Assembly: GCF_014656295.1 (NCBI RefSeq)
Contig: NZ_BNCD01000002.1
Span: 310,001 to 374,000 of the forward strand
Origin: Streptomyces sulfonofaciens
GTDB lineage: Bacteria > Actinomycetota > Actinomycetes > Streptomycetales > Streptomycetaceae
Direction: 5' to 3'
Length of the DNA: 64,000 bases
Below the pieces are notes generated by a model that ran no database searches, was not told where the DNA came from, and was given only the letters and a program-made list of their open reading frames with translations. Below, piece by piece: positions 33,157-41,809 of this stretch (its first letter is position 1; each line of letters opens with the position of its first letter). A program made the position numbers and the translations under genes.

Positions 33157-34128
33157 TCACCGCCACCGCACCGCGAAGGCGCGCCCCGGGTTCTCGGTGA
33201 AGATGCGCTCCACCAGTTCCTCGCCCAGCGCGGCCGACAGCCGCGGCCTCACCCTGCGCAGCAGGTACGGCATGCCGGGGCCGCCGTTCACCGAGCGGGC
33301 GGCAGCGGTGGTGGTGTCGCCGCCGAGCAGCAGCCGGTCGCCGAAGCCCGCGTCGGCGAGCGCGCGCAGCGCCTCCGGCATCCGCCAGTCCGTGGCGTGA
33401 TGGGCGCGCGAGGGCCCGTCGAAGGCGAGGAACGCGCCCGCCTCGGCGGCCTGGCGGTGCAGGACGAAGTCCGGACAGCGGTTGAGATGCCCCAGGATCA
33501 CCCGCTGTGGTGGCACGGCGAGGGCACCGCAGAGCAGGTCGAGTACGTCCAGGACCCCGGTGCCCAGTTCGTGGTGGACGGCGATGGGGGCACCGGTGGC
33601 GTGGTGCGCCTCGGCCGCCGCGCGCATCGTCCAGCGTGCGTGCCCGTCCAGCGCGTGGAAGCCGCCGGCGACCTTGATCAGGCCGGCCCGCACCCCCGAT
33701 GTCCCGATCCCCTCGGTCAGTTCCCGGGCGAACACCTCGGCGAGGCGGCCGCCGGGGCGCAGCGCGCCGAGTGCGTCGGGGGCGTAGTGCACCGCCTGGT
33801 GCAGTCCGGTCGCCGCCACGATCCGTACGCCCGTTCCGTGCGCCAGCGAGGCCAGGTCCCCAGCGTGCCGGCCGAGTCCGTGCGGTGTCCACTGCACCAC
33901 CGCACGGCCGCCCAGCGCATGGAACGCCCGCAGCTCCGCGTCCGCGGCCCGGGCGTCGTCCAGCTCCTGCCCGGGCAGCCGGGGACTGCGGAAGAAGAGG
34001 TGGTCGTGGGCGTCGCACGGGCCCAGGTCGTGCGGGGCGACGTCGCCGGTCACGGTTCGCACCCGTACACCGCCGTCCGCGCGGTCGCCGTCGGAAGCGC
34101 TCACCGCTGCGGGGACAGCGCTCACCAC
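33157..34128 (-). CDS. phosphotriesterase-family metal hydrolase
   Basis: This 323-residue amidohydrolase-superfamily TIM barrel is related to phosphotriesterase-like lactonases. Metal ligands are visible: CDAHDHLFFRSP (H-x-H), GLIKVAGGFHAL (Lys, normally carboxylated, bridging two metals), IAVHHELGTG (His), VILGHLNRCPD (His) and LLLGGDTTTAA (Asp). It probably hydrolyses a lactone or phosphoester; the natural substrate is unknown. The start is GTG 34128 or the next GTG at 34125, which overlaps the upstream DUF4865-type stop as GTGA; either way the two genes are coupled. Confidence 0.83.
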   Translation of the reverse strand: MVSAVPAAVSASDGDRADGGVRVRTVTGDVAPHDLGPCDAHDHLFFRSPRLPGQELDDARAADAELRAFHALGGRAVVQWTPHGLGRHAGDLASLAHGTGVRIVAATGLHQAVHYAPDALGALRPGGRLAEVFARELTEGIGTSGVRAGLIKVAGGFHALDGHARWTMRAAAEAHHATGAPIAVHHELGTGVLDVLDLLCGALAVPPQRVILGHLNRCPDFVLHRQAAEAGAFLAFDGPSRAHHATDWRMPEALRALADAGFGDRLLLGGDTTTAAARSVNGGPGMPYLLRRVRPRLSAALGEELVERIFTENPGRAFAVRWR

Positions 34129-34706
34129 TGCCTGCCGCGGGGCAGCAGATGCCGCTCCGGCGCCGACAGGCGCAGCACACGGTAGACCTCGCCCGCCGCG
34201 TGCGGCGCGTCATGTGCCCAGGCCGAGAAGTGGACCAGCTCCCAGCGCCGGGGGTCGACGGCGAGGGCCGCGTACACCACACCGTCCTGGCGTGCGAGGC
34301 GCGCCGTCGCGCGCACCGTGTCCTCCATGAATGCGGTCAGGGGGGCGTCGGCGGATATCCGCTCACGCCGGCGTACGGCGGTCAGCGGCGCGTCGCCCGC
34401 GGCGGCGCCCTCCTCGTAGGCGAGACCCGTCCACTGCCTGACCGCGGGACGGCCGAAGTCCTCGGCCACGCCGCGGAATCCGGGCCCCCACAGGAAGGAG
34501 TGCATCCCCTCGTGCGTGCCCCAAAGGTAGAACGGCGCGTACTGGTTCACCGGTGAGCCCTGCACGCCGCGCTCCCTGATCAGGTACGCCTTCACCCCGA
34601 GGCCGGGGAAGTCGTCCAGGAGCGGGCCCCTGGTGGCCACGCGGTCGCGGATGACGGCCATGTCGTAGTCCGCCGGCAGGGTGATCTCGTACTGCATGAC
34701 GTGCAT
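34122..34706 (-). CDS. DUF4865-type protein
   Basis: This 194-residue protein of unknown function reads like the DUF4865 family: MHVMQYEITLPADYDMAVIR, then ATRGPLLDDFPGLGVKAYLI, SPVNQYAPFYLWGTHEGMHS and FGRPAVRQWTGLAYEEG. The pattern resembles ferredoxin-like or dabb-type stress/monooxygenase folds, but this is a guess. The start ATG 34706 has GAGGAGG 9 nt upstream. It overlaps the phosphotriesterase-like gene and may supply or process that enzyme's substrate. A 16-bp imperfect palindrome 72 bp upstream probably controls the pair. Confidence 0.75.
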   Translation of the reverse strand: MHVMQYEITLPADYDMAVIRDRVATRGPLLDDFPGLGVKAYLIRERGVQGSPVNQYAPFYLWGTHEGMHSFLWGPGFRGVAEDFGRPAVRQWTGLAYEEGAAAGDAPLTAVRRRERISADAPLTAFMEDTVRATARLARQDGVVYAALAVDPRRWELVHFSAWAHDAPHAAGEVYRVLRLSAPERHLLPRGRQW

Positions 34707-35150
34707 GGCGGGGTGCCTCCTCAAGGCGCCTGCGCCGGGTCCGCCCGCACAGTCGTGCCGGCGCCGGTGCGCCCGAGTGAGTGTACATACTCATAGGTAC
34801 AGAATATGGGCTTCGGTGGACGGCCCACGAGGACCGCGGCCTGCCCGCCACCGGCGACGGCCGTTGCGCGCTCGCTCCCGGGAGGCCGGCTCCGGAGGAA
34901 CGCGCCGACTTCTCGCACGGGGTGGCGGCATCGGCCTCCGGCCGCTGTTCCTCCGTACGGGGCCGGCACCGGCCACCGGGCGCCGTTCCTCGCGCTGGTC
35001 CGGGCGGCCGTCGGCGGGGTTCCTCTGTGTCGTGTGTGTGCTGCGTCGTGCCGTGGCGCGGCCCGCTGTTCCGTGCCGCAGCCGGCGGTGCCGTGCCGTG
35101 CTGCGCGTGCCGCACCGCCCGGCTCGGCTGCCACCCGCCCCGCGCGCCGC
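34707..35150. other. 444-bp tandem-orientation spacer
   Basis: It separates the regulatory ATPase gene from the downstream minus-strand DUF4865-type gene. The only distinct feature is the AT-rich operator region at 34775-34810. The remaining 330 bp show nothing I can interpret. Confidence 0.6.
34778..34793 (-). promoter_or_regulatory. operator candidate TGAGT-N6-ACTCA
   Basis: TGAGTGTACATACTCA is a 16-bp inverted repeat with perfect 5-bp outer arms and a GTAC core, in an AT-rich patch upstream of the DUF4865/phosphotriesterase-like pair. TetR or MarR regulators use such sites; no regulator gene adjoins. Confidence 0.55.
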
Positions 35151-35702
35151 TCAGCCCGCGAAGACCGAGCGGGCCGCGACCCTTCCGTGCAGGGACCCGG
35201 CCGGGCCCTGCGTCAGGTCCACCAGGGCAGCCAGGTCCGAAGGGCCGGCGAACGGTCCCGTGGTGGCGGCCCCGTACACCGGCAGCGCGGCCGTGAGGGG
35301 GGTGCTGCCGGGTGCGGGCAGGGTGAACCAGACGACCTTCCCGGCGTCCCCCTGCGTTCGGGCACCCCAGCTCTCGCACATGGCGGCGATCATCGCGAGG
35401 CCGCGCCCGCAGGTCGCGAACGCCTCCGCCTCGTGCAGCCGGGGCAGCCGCGGGTCGTGGTCGCGCACCGACACGGTGAGCCGGTCGAGCAGCAGCTCTA
35501 TGTCGACGGTGCAGATCTTGTCGGGGCGGGCGTGCCGGTGCACGTTCGTCAGCAGCTCGGTCACGCCGAGCGCCGCCCGGTCGGTCAGGACGTCAAGACG
35601 CCAGTAGCGGAGTTGTGCAGAGACGATTCTGCGGACCTGTCCGATCCGCGACGGCAGGGCTTTGAGCTCCACCGTGCAGTGCCTTCTTGGCTGGCTGATC
35701 AC
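35151..35702 (-). CDS. RsbW/SpoIIAB-like ATP-binding regulatory protein
   Basis: This 183-residue GHKL-fold ATPase is of the anti-sigma-factor kinase type that is abundant in Streptomyces. The N-terminal segment is RRHCTVELKALPSRIGQVRR. The ATP-site N-box is GVTELLTNVHRHA, the G1-like box VSVRDHDPRLP, and the G2 box ATCGRGLAMIAAMCESWG. The C-terminal 55 residues are a Pro/Ala-rich extension. It may bind and inactivate a sigma factor or phosphorylate an anti-anti-sigma protein; no partner gene is adjacent. GTG 35702 is favoured because GGGGAG lies 8 nt upstream; GTG 35708 is too close to it. Confidence 0.85.
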   Translation of the reverse strand: MISQPRRHCTVELKALPSRIGQVRRIVSAQLRYWRLDVLTDRAALGVTELLTNVHRHARPDKICTVDIELLLDRLTVSVRDHDPRLPRLHEAEAFATCGRGLAMIAAMCESWGARTQGDAGKVVWFTLPAPGSTPLTAALPVYGAATTGPFAGPSDLAALVDLTQGPAGSLHGRVAARSVFAG

Positions 35703-36210
35703 GGCCACGACTCCCCGAATTCGAGGTTCCGGAAGAAGACGGAGAACTGGACCAGCACGGCGGCTGCGCCGAGCGGTCGCCTGCTGGAGGACCGGCGGTC
35801 TTGGCCTCAGTGTGATCGCCGGTGCACCCTGAGTGATGTGAGACCAGAGTGACTCAGGCCTGGGAGGCATGCAACTGGAGGGCCGCCGAACGGTGCACGA
35901 AAGCGGCACCCGGTGAGAACCGGGGGCGGCGACTGGTGGGAACGCGGGCAGTGCGTGATACGAACGCGGGCGGCAGGAGCGGCCCGAGCGCGGTCGCCGT
36001 GGGACTTCGGCCGGGACCCGGTCGAGACAGCCGGTTCCCCACGCCCCGCCGCCCGGGCGCGGCCCCGCCCTGGGCAGGACGCGGGGAACTGCGCGCCAGG
36101 CCATGGACGGAAGGGAACGCCCGGGGCGTCACCGCCCTGCGGCCCGGCGCGAGCCCGCGACACTTCGCTGTGCGGCCCGGCGCTGTCCCGCGACGTACCG
36201 GCGCTCTGCG
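35703..36210. other. 508-bp spacer with streptomycete intergenic hairpin
   Basis: No gene is seen between the two minus-strand genes. It contains an inverted-repeat element with GTTCCCC (36034-36040) and GGGGAAC (36083-36089), the latter inside CGCGGGGAACTGCGCG. This resembles a hairpin I remember as very common in Streptomyces intergenic regions. Confidence 0.55.
36034..36089. repeat. dispersed streptomycete hairpin (GTTCCCC...GGGGAACTGCGCG)
   Basis: Arms GTTCCCC and GGGGAAC are separated by a very GC-rich 42-nt loop with further pairing. The right arm continues as CTGCGCG, the pattern of a repeated Streptomyces intergenic element often acting as a bidirectional terminator. Only one copy is in this window. 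Confidence 0.5.
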
Positions 36211-36528
36211 TCAGGGGTGCCGGCCACCCGCCTTGCGCACCGCTTCGATGAAGCGCCGGGCGCGTCCGTCCTGCGGGGCGTCCGCGGTTCCGTCGCCCAT
36301 GGTCAGCGTATAGCGCGTGCCGTTGACCTCGGCCGAGGCGCTGTCGCCCGACGAGAACCACGATTTGCCGGCGCGCACCGCCTGCACGGGCGCGCTGTCG
36401 ATCTCGCTGCCGTAACTCGTCAGCAGTTCCACTCGGCCGTCATTGATGCGGACCTGGCCGGCCCGGGTGAGCGACCGCAGTCGCTTGCCGATCCGAACCC
36501 GCTCCGCCGTGAACTCCGGCTCCGCCAT
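36211..36528 (-). CDS. conserved small hypothetical protein
   Basis: This 105-residue soluble protein has no recognised domain. It reads as a beta-rich fold: FTAERVRIGKRLRSLTRAGQ, then RINDGRVELLTSYGSEIDSA, GKSWFSSGD and ANVNGTRY-like SAEVNGTRYTLTMGDG, ending with a helix RRFIEAVRKAGG. The alternation of short beta strands with small turns suggests a PH-like or DUF-type barrel, common in streptomycetes. No membrane segment or signal is seen. The start ATG 36528 follows AAGGGGGG. Function is unknown. Confidence 0.72.
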   Translation of the reverse strand: MAEPEFTAERVRIGKRLRSLTRAGQVRINDGRVELLTSYGSEIDSAPVQAVRAGKSWFSSGDSASAEVNGTRYTLTMGDGTADAPQDGRARRFIEAVRKAGGRHP

Positions 36529-36877
36529 GATGCCCCCCTTGGGTGCGAGGTCTGCGCCGGCAGGTCCTGCGAACCGTGCCGGCCCTGGTCGCAAACGCGG
36601 CTACCACCGGGAATGTTCCCGTGGCAGCAGTGTGCCCGCGCCCGTCGCGGGGCGCCAGGGTGTACGCGGGTGGGCCGGGCGCACGGGCCGGGACCGGCCA
36701 CGCTCCGGGGGCGCCTGCGACGCGCCAAGCGGGCCCACCGACCCGGCCGCGGGCCGGCCGGCGTGACGTTTGCGCAGGTGAGCAGGGCCCGGCAGATGTC
36801 TATGATCGGGGCAGCCAGGGGCTCGTACGGATGCCCGAGCCGGACCGGCGGCCGACGCGACACAAAGGAGCCGAGCG
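36529..36877. other. 349-bp divergent region before the PLP enzyme
   Basis: It holds one strong inverted repeat (36608-36621) and a -10-like TATGAT (36801-36806) about 70 bp before the PLP enzyme start; a matching -35 is not obvious. Confidence 0.5.
36608..36621. promoter_or_regulatory. inverted repeat CGGGAA-TG-TTCCCG
   Basis: A perfect 6-bp-arm palindrome, extended by an imperfect CCAC/GTGG flank. It lies between the small hypothetical gene (minus) and the PLP enzyme (plus), 80 bp upstream of the former, and is a plausible operator for either. Confidence 0.45.
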
Positions 36878-38029
36878 GTGAGTACCACCCACCCCCCAGC
36901 AGTCCAGGGCCTGACGGACACGCCGGACGTCGACCGCAGCGACCCCGCCTACCGGGCCTGGCTGCGGGAGGCCGTCCGCAAGGTGCAGGCCGACGCCAAC
37001 CGCTCCGCCGACACCCATCTGCTGCGCTTTCCGCTGCCCGAGACCTGGGGCATCGACCTCTATCTGAAGGACGAGTCGACCCACCCCACCGGCAGTCTCA
37101 AGCACCGCCTGGCCCGCTCGCTGTTCCTCTACGGCCTGTGCAACGGCTGGATCCGCCCCGGTCGCCCCGTCATCGAGGCATCCAGCGGCTCGACGGCGGT
37201 CTCCGAGGCATATTTCGCCCAGTTGATCGGCGTCCCCTTCATCGCCGTGATGCCGCGCACCACCAGCGCCAAGAAGTGCCGGCTCATCGAGTTCCACGGC
37301 GCACGCTGCCACTTCGTCGACGACCCGCGCACCATGTACGAGGAGTCCGCCGCGCTGGCCGCCAGGACCGGCGGCCACTACATGGACCAGTTCACCTACG
37401 CGGAACGCGCCACGGACTGGCGCGGCAACAACAACATCGCGGAGTCCATCTACCGCCAGTTGTCGTTGGAGCGCTACCCGCAACCCACCTGGATCGTCGC
37501 CACCGCCGGCACCGGCGGCACCTCCGCCACCCTGGCGCGTTACGTGCACTACATGCAGTTCGACACCCGGATCTGCGTCGCCGACCCGGAGAACTCCTGC
37601 TTCTTCGACGGCTGGACCAGCGGTGACCACGGCCTCACCTGCGAGCGCGGCTCCCGGATCGAGGGCATCGGACGGCCGCGCATGGAGCCGAGCTTCGTAC
37701 CGGGCGCCATCGACCGGATGATGAAGGTGCCGGACGCCGCCAGCGTCGCCGCCGTACGCGCCCTGGAGCGGGCCATCGGGCGCAGGGCGGGCGGCTCCAC
37801 GGGGACGGGCCTGTGGAGCGCGCTCAAGATCGTCGCCGAGATGGTCGCCGAGGGCAGCACCGGCAGCGTCGTCACCCTGCTCTGCGACCCGGGCGACCGC
37901 TACCTCGACAAGTACTACGCCGACGACTGGCTGGCCGAACAGGGCCTGGACATCGCCCCGTACACGGCCGCGATCGATGCGCTGCTGGACACGGGTGCGG
38001 GCGCCCGGCCGGGCGGCGCCGCGGGCTGA
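36878..38029 (+). CDS. PLP-dependent cysteine synthase-fold enzyme (Cds1-like cysteine desulfhydrase)
   Basis: This 383-residue fold-type II PLP enzyme resembles the mycobacterial Cds1 cysteine desulfhydrase, which releases hydrogen sulfide, pyruvate and ammonia from cysteine. The Schiff-base Lys is in [15 protein letters not shown] (about residue 74). The substrate loop is [16 protein letters not shown], the phosphate-binding loop [15 protein letters not shown], and [14 protein letters not shown] sits near the C-terminus. The N-terminal 40 residues differ from CysK. The start GTG 36878 follows AAAGGAG. It is monocistronic, and the sulfur role is by family analogy only. Confidence 0.82.
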   Translation: MSTTHPPAVQGLTDTPDVDRSDPAYRAWLREAVRKVQADANRSADTHLLRFPLPETWGIDLYLKDESTHPTGSLKHRLARSLFLYGLCNGWIRPGRPVIEASSGSTAVSEAYFAQLIGVPFIAVMPRTTSAKKCRLIEFHGARCHFVDDPRTMYEESAALAARTGGHYMDQFTYAERATDWRGNNNIAESIYRQLSLERYPQPTWIVATAGTGGTSATLARYVHYMQFDTRICVADPENSCFFDGWTSGDHGLTCERGSRIEGIGRPRMEPSFVPGAIDRMMKVPDAASVAAVRALERAIGRRAGGSTGTGLWSALKIVAEMVAEGSTGSVVTLLCDPGDRYLDKYYADDWLAEQGLDIAPYTAAIDALLDTGAGARPGGAAG

Positions 38030-38056
38030 CCGCAGGCCCCCGGCCCGGCACCCCGC

Positions 38057-38116
38057 CGCGGTCGCCGGTCCGGCCCGTCAGCCGTCCGCGGTCGCCGGTC
38101 CGATCCGTCAGCCGTC
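38057..38116 (+). repeat. 30-bp imperfect tandem duplication
   Basis: Two 30-bp units beginning CGCGGTCGCCGGTCCG (38057-38086, 38087-38116) differ at two positions. The second copy overlaps the stop codon of the DeoR gene, so its last few residues come from repeat sequence. Confidence 0.85.
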
Positions 38117-39001
38117 CGCGGTGGCCTGCGCCTCCCCGGCCGGTGGAGCGGGCCGCCGGTCCGGGGCGTCGGCCGCCCCGTCATCTGCCCCCGGCTCACC
38201 CGCCACCACCAGCCGCCGCAACTGCTCGGAGATCTCCGCGCGCACCTCCTGCGGCAGCCCCGCGTCGGTGACCAGGGTGTCGACCTGCGACAGCGCCGCG
38301 AACGAACTCAGGCCCACGGTGCCCCACTTGGTGTGGTCGGCGACGACGACCACCCGGCGCGCGGAGTGCACCAGGCGCCGGTTCGTCTCCGCCTCGGCCA
38401 GATTGGGCGTCGACAGGCCCGCCTCGGCGGATATGCCGTGCACACCGAGGAAGAGCAGGTCGAAGTGGAGCGCGCCGATGGCGCGGTCGGCGACCGGGCC
38501 GACCAGCGAGTCGGACGGGGTGCGCACACCGCCGGTGAGCACGACCGTCGCCGCGCCCTGGCGCTGGCCCGCGGTGCGCTGCGCCGCGTGGAACACGTCC
38601 GCCACCCGCACCGAGTTCGTCACCACCGTCAGATCGGGCACGTCCAGCAGATGATGGGCGAGAGCGAACGTCGTCGTACCACCGGACAGGGCGATCGCGG
38701 TGCCGGGCGTGACCAGGGCGGCGGCCGCCCGGGCGATGTCCTCCTTGGCCGTCAGCTCCAGACCCGACTTGGCCTCGAACCCGGGCTCATGGGTGCTGGC
38801 CTCCGGCACGGGGACCGCGCCTCCGTGCACCTTCTCCAGTACTCCCTGGCGGGCCAGCGCGTCCAGATCGCGGCGGACGGTCATGTCCGAGACGCCGAGC
38901 CGCCTGGTCAGCTCGTTGACGCGGACGCCGCCGCGGCGGCGCACCTCGTCCAGGATCAGGGCGCGGCGCTGCTCCGCGAGGAGGTTCTGGGTCTCGCTCA
39001 C
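38108..39001 (-). CDS. DeoR-family regulator
   Basis: This 297-residue DeoR-family repressor has a winged helix (RALILDEVRRRGGVRVNELT then RRLGVSDMTVRRDLDALARQ, residues 12-50). The sugar-phosphate sensor domain has IALSGGTTTFALAHHLL, VVTNSVRVADVF, LLFLGVHGISAEAGLSTPNL and VVVVADHTKWGTVGLSSFA. A disordered Asp/Ala/Pro-rich tail of about 35 residues ends the protein. The start GTG 39001 is chosen because the upstream frame is a low-complexity Leu-Arg-Arg repeat made by a 9-bp tandem repeat. No catabolic genes adjoin, so targets are unknown. Confidence 0.88.
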   Translation of the reverse strand: MSETQNLLAEQRRALILDEVRRRGGVRVNELTRRLGVSDMTVRRDLDALARQGVLEKVHGGAVPVPEASTHEPGFEAKSGLELTAKEDIARAAAALVTPGTAIALSGGTTTFALAHHLLDVPDLTVVTNSVRVADVFHAAQRTAGQRQGAATVVLTGGVRTPSDSLVGPVADRAIGALHFDLLFLGVHGISAEAGLSTPNLAEAETNRRLVHSARRVVVVADHTKWGTVGLSSFAALSQVDTLVTDAGLPQEVRAEISEQLRRLVVAGEPGADDGAADAPDRRPAPPAGEAQATADG

Positions 39002-39382
39002 GCCGCTGGGATCCTCTCGCCTCGCTCCGGGCCCGCGGCCCTCGTGCCGTCTTCGTTCACCTTGCCGCCGTTCGCCGTGCAGTCGTCGCAGTCGTCGCAG
39101 TCGCCGCAGTCGCCGCAGTCGCCGCAGTCGCCGTTCAGGATCCCCCATCCTCCCACGGGCCACCGACAGCCGTGCCGCTCCGGCCCCGGTCCCGCGGCCA
39201 CGGCCCGCGCCGTCCCTCGCGCGGGCGCCCGGCCGAACGGCCCCGCAGCGCCGGGCAGTCCGTCTGCGCGCGTGTCAGGCGGAAGGGGGAGATTCCGTGA
39301 CGAGGGGTGTCGTCGAACGCCCCCGAAGGGAATCCTGGAAACGGACATCACGCATACGTGGGACCCGGGGGGATACGGAACT
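39002..39382. other. 381-bp divergent region with minisatellite
   Basis: It lies between the DeoR gene (minus) and the membrane hydrolase (plus). It contains the 9-bp tandem repeat at 39080-39133 about 80 bp upstream of the DeoR start. No clear promoter is seen. Confidence 0.6.
39080..39133 (+). repeat. 9-bp tandem repeat, six copies
   Basis: Units CAGTCGTCG (two) then CAGTCGCCG (four) are head to tail. They are too short and spacer-free for CRISPR. Position in the DeoR promoter region means copy-number change could affect expression. Confidence 0.92.
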
Positions 39383-41809
39383 GTGGATGCCACGAAGGGG
39401 CCCACGGCGGGCAGACCGGCGCGCGCGGAGGACACCGCCCTGGAACTCCTGGTGCACGGCGTCGGCGGCACCACACCCGAGGAGATGCTGGGCGACCCGC
39501 GCACCGTGCGCATCACCGGTGACGACACCGCCGCGGTCTTCCGCAGGGCGGACGACATCGACGCCGAGCAGCGTCCGCAGGACTACCGCGACAAGCCGGT
39601 CCCCGAGGCGTACGTGTGGTGCAACCTCACCTCGGGCAACGGATCGCGCGCCCTGTGGCTGCTCCTGCTGCCGTTCATGGTGGTCAACCTGGCCCACTGG
39701 ATGCGCCCGAGGGCGCGCCGCCACCGCGGCAGGACGGTCAGCGCCTACGGCCTGCTGGTCCGGCTGACCGGGCTGACCCTCACCGTGGTGCTCGTCGCCG
39801 CCGCCTGCGAGGTCTCTCTGGACCTCGCCGCCTGGCAGTGCGCGGGCACGCGCGCGTGCGCCCAGGACCACTCCTGGCTGCGCTTCCTGTCCCCGCAGTT
39901 GTTCCACCACGGCTGGTGGACCCAGCCGGGACGCCGCCTCGCGCTCGCCGCACTGGTGCCGACGGTGCTCACCCTCCTGTTGTGGTTCCTCTCCCACCGC
40001 ACCTGGAGCGCCTACGAGTCCGCGCAGCCGATGCCGCGCGGCAGCACCCCGGAGGACGCCACGCGCACCGCCCTCGGCAGGCCGGGGTTCTGGTACGGAC
40101 GGCGCCTGGTGGCCCGGCTGCGCGCCGCGCACACCGCCGCGGGCCTGCTCACCGTGGCCGCGGCGGTCGGTACCTCGGCCGCCCGCTTCGACCGCGCTCC
40201 GGGCGGTCCGGCCGTGCTCGACGTGCTGGGCCGGGTCCTGGACGCACTGCTGATCGCGGGCGCCTGCTCCGTCGTCTGGGTGGTGGCCCGCAGGGGCCGC
40301 AGCGAGCGACGGCTGGACTGCGAGCTGGACGAGACCCTGGTGCGCCGGCTGCCGCTGGCCGCGCTCGCCCTGCTCGTCCTCACCCTGGTGTACGCGGGCT
40401 GGTCGCGGCCCTCCTGGGAGTCGGCGGGCCGGCTGCCCGGCGATGCCACGTTCGGCGGCGTCGTCCTCGTCCAGGGCGTGCTGGTCGTCGCGCTCGCCGC
40501 GGTCGCCCATGTGCTGCACCGCGGCTCGCCCGACTCCCGAACCGTGCTGCACGGCCTGGGCGGGCCCGCCGTCGCGATGCTCGCCTGCGCCCTGGGCGGC
40601 GTCATGACCGGCGGTGTGGCACAGCGCGTGGCCGACTGGGTGGACGGCACGGGCGGCACCATCGCGGGTCCGCCCGTGCTGCTCACCTGGCAGGCATCGG
40701 TGATCCCGCCGCTGCTCGTGGTGCTGCTGGTGCTCGCGGGCTGGCTCGCCGTCCGCACCTCCGTGCGCACCCGCCGCGGCCTGGCGCAGGTGCGCTCCGA
40801 CTACGCGGACGAGTCCGAGGATGCCGCGCGCACCCACCAGATCGCGGCGACCCGGGCCCGTGCCGCGCTCACCGACCGCGCTCCGCTCGCCGTCGGCATC
40901 ACCTCCGCGGTGACCATGCTGCTCGGCGCGGGCGCGCTCGCCGGGGCCTGGGCCACCGGAGAGGTGCCCGCCCGGGCGGCCGAGGGGTCGGGGGCCGTCG
41001 TGGACGGTGCCGCGCAGGCGGCCCAGGCGCTCGGCTCCTGGCTCATCGGCTTCGGCTTCATCCTTTTTGTCACCTGGGGCCGCCGCGCCTACAAGGACCT
41101 CTCCGCCCGGCGCACGATAGGGATCCTCTGGGACGTCGGGACGTTCTGGCCGCGTGCCGCGCATCCGTTCGCGCCGCCCTGCTACGCCGAGCGTGCGGTG
41201 CCCGACCTCACCTGGCGCATGGCGACCTGGACACGGGTCACCGGCGGTCGGCTTGTCCTGTCCGGGCACTCCCAGGGCAGTGTGCTCGCGGCCGCGGCGG
41301 CCTGGCAGCTCCCGCCCGCCATGCGCGGCAGGGTCGCCCTGCTCACCTACGGCTCCCCGCTCGAACGCCTCTACGGACGGTGGTTCCCGGCCCACTTCGG
41401 AACCGATGCGCTGGAGGGACTGCACCGCGAGGTGGTCTGCTGGCGCAACCTGCACCGCGCCACCGATCCGATCGGCGGCCCGGTGCGGCTGCCGGGCCGA
41501 TCGGGCCCGCGGGTCGACGCACCGGCCTTCAAGGACCCCCTGGCCTACGGCCGCACTGCACTGCATCCGTTGCCCGCGCCCATCCTCGGCCACTCGGACT
41601 ACCAGGCCGACCCGGCCTTCGAGCAGGAACGCGACCGGCTGCTGGGGCGGCTGCGGCCCGGTGTGCCTGCGCCTCGCTCCGGGGCCGCCGGCGAGGACGA
41701 CGCGACGGACGTCGGCGGGGTCGCCGTGGCTGTCGACAGCGAGCGGCAGGCCCCGCCGGACGGGCCCGCAAAGGGCGGTCAGGGCAGTTCCGGCAGGTCC
41801 TCGGGGTAG
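39383..41809 (+). CDS. polytopic membrane protein with alpha/beta-hydrolase (lipase-like) domain
   Basis: This 808-residue protein combines hydrolase signatures with a membrane core. Near the N-terminus, LLVHGVGGTTPEEML (about residue 23) is an oxyanion-type HG motif. Residues about 90-560 contain roughly 9-10 hydrophobic helices. The C-terminal part has RLVLSGHSQGSVLAAAAAW (G-x-S-x-G nucleophile near residue 629), LTYGSPLERLYGRWFP and a likely catalytic His in LGHSDYQADPAF. The layout suggests a membrane-embedded esterase or lipase whose fold is split by the membrane insert. The start GTG 39383 is uncertain. Its 3' end overlaps the convergent beta-helix/AAA gene by 31 bp. Confidence 0.75.
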   Translation: MDATKGPTAGRPARAEDTALELLVHGVGGTTPEEMLGDPRTVRITGDDTAAVFRRADDIDAEQRPQDYRDKPVPEAYVWCNLTSGNGSRALWLLLLPFMVVNLAHWMRPRARRHRGRTVSAYGLLVRLTGLTLTVVLVAAACEVSLDLAAWQCAGTRACAQDHSWLRFLSPQLFHHGWWTQPGRRLALAALVPTVLTLLLWFLSHRTWSAYESAQPMPRGSTPEDATRTALGRPGFWYGRRLVARLRAAHTAAGLLTVAAAVGTSAARFDRAPGGPAVLDVLGRVLDALLIAGACSVVWVVARRGRSERRLDCELDETLVRRLPLAALALLVLTLVYAGWSRPSWESAGRLPGDATFGGVVLVQGVLVVALAAVAHVLHRGSPDSRTVLHGLGGPAVAMLACALGGVMTGGVAQRVADWVDGTGGTIAGPPVLLTWQASVIPPLLVVLLVLAGWLAVRTSVRTRRGLAQVRSDYADESEDAARTHQIAATRARAALTDRAPLAVGITSAVTMLLGAGALAGAWATGEVPARAAEGSGAVVDGAAQAAQALGSWLIGFGFILFVTWGRRAYKDLSARRTIGILWDVGTFWPRAAHPFAPPCYAERAVPDLTWRMATWTRVTGGRLVLSGHSQGSVLAAAAAWQLPPAMRGRVALLTYGSPLERLYGRWFPAHFGTDALEGLHREVVCWRNLHRATDPIGGPVRLPGRSGPRVDAPAFKDPLAYGRTALHPLPAPILGHSDYQADPAFEQERDRLLGRLRPGVPAPRSGAAGEDDATDVGGVAVAVDSERQAPPDGPAKGGQGSSGRSSG

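Noticed and set aside
39080..39133. Short-repeat array considered as CRISPR
   Set aside because: Nine-base units directly adjoining one another, no unique spacers, no cas genes.
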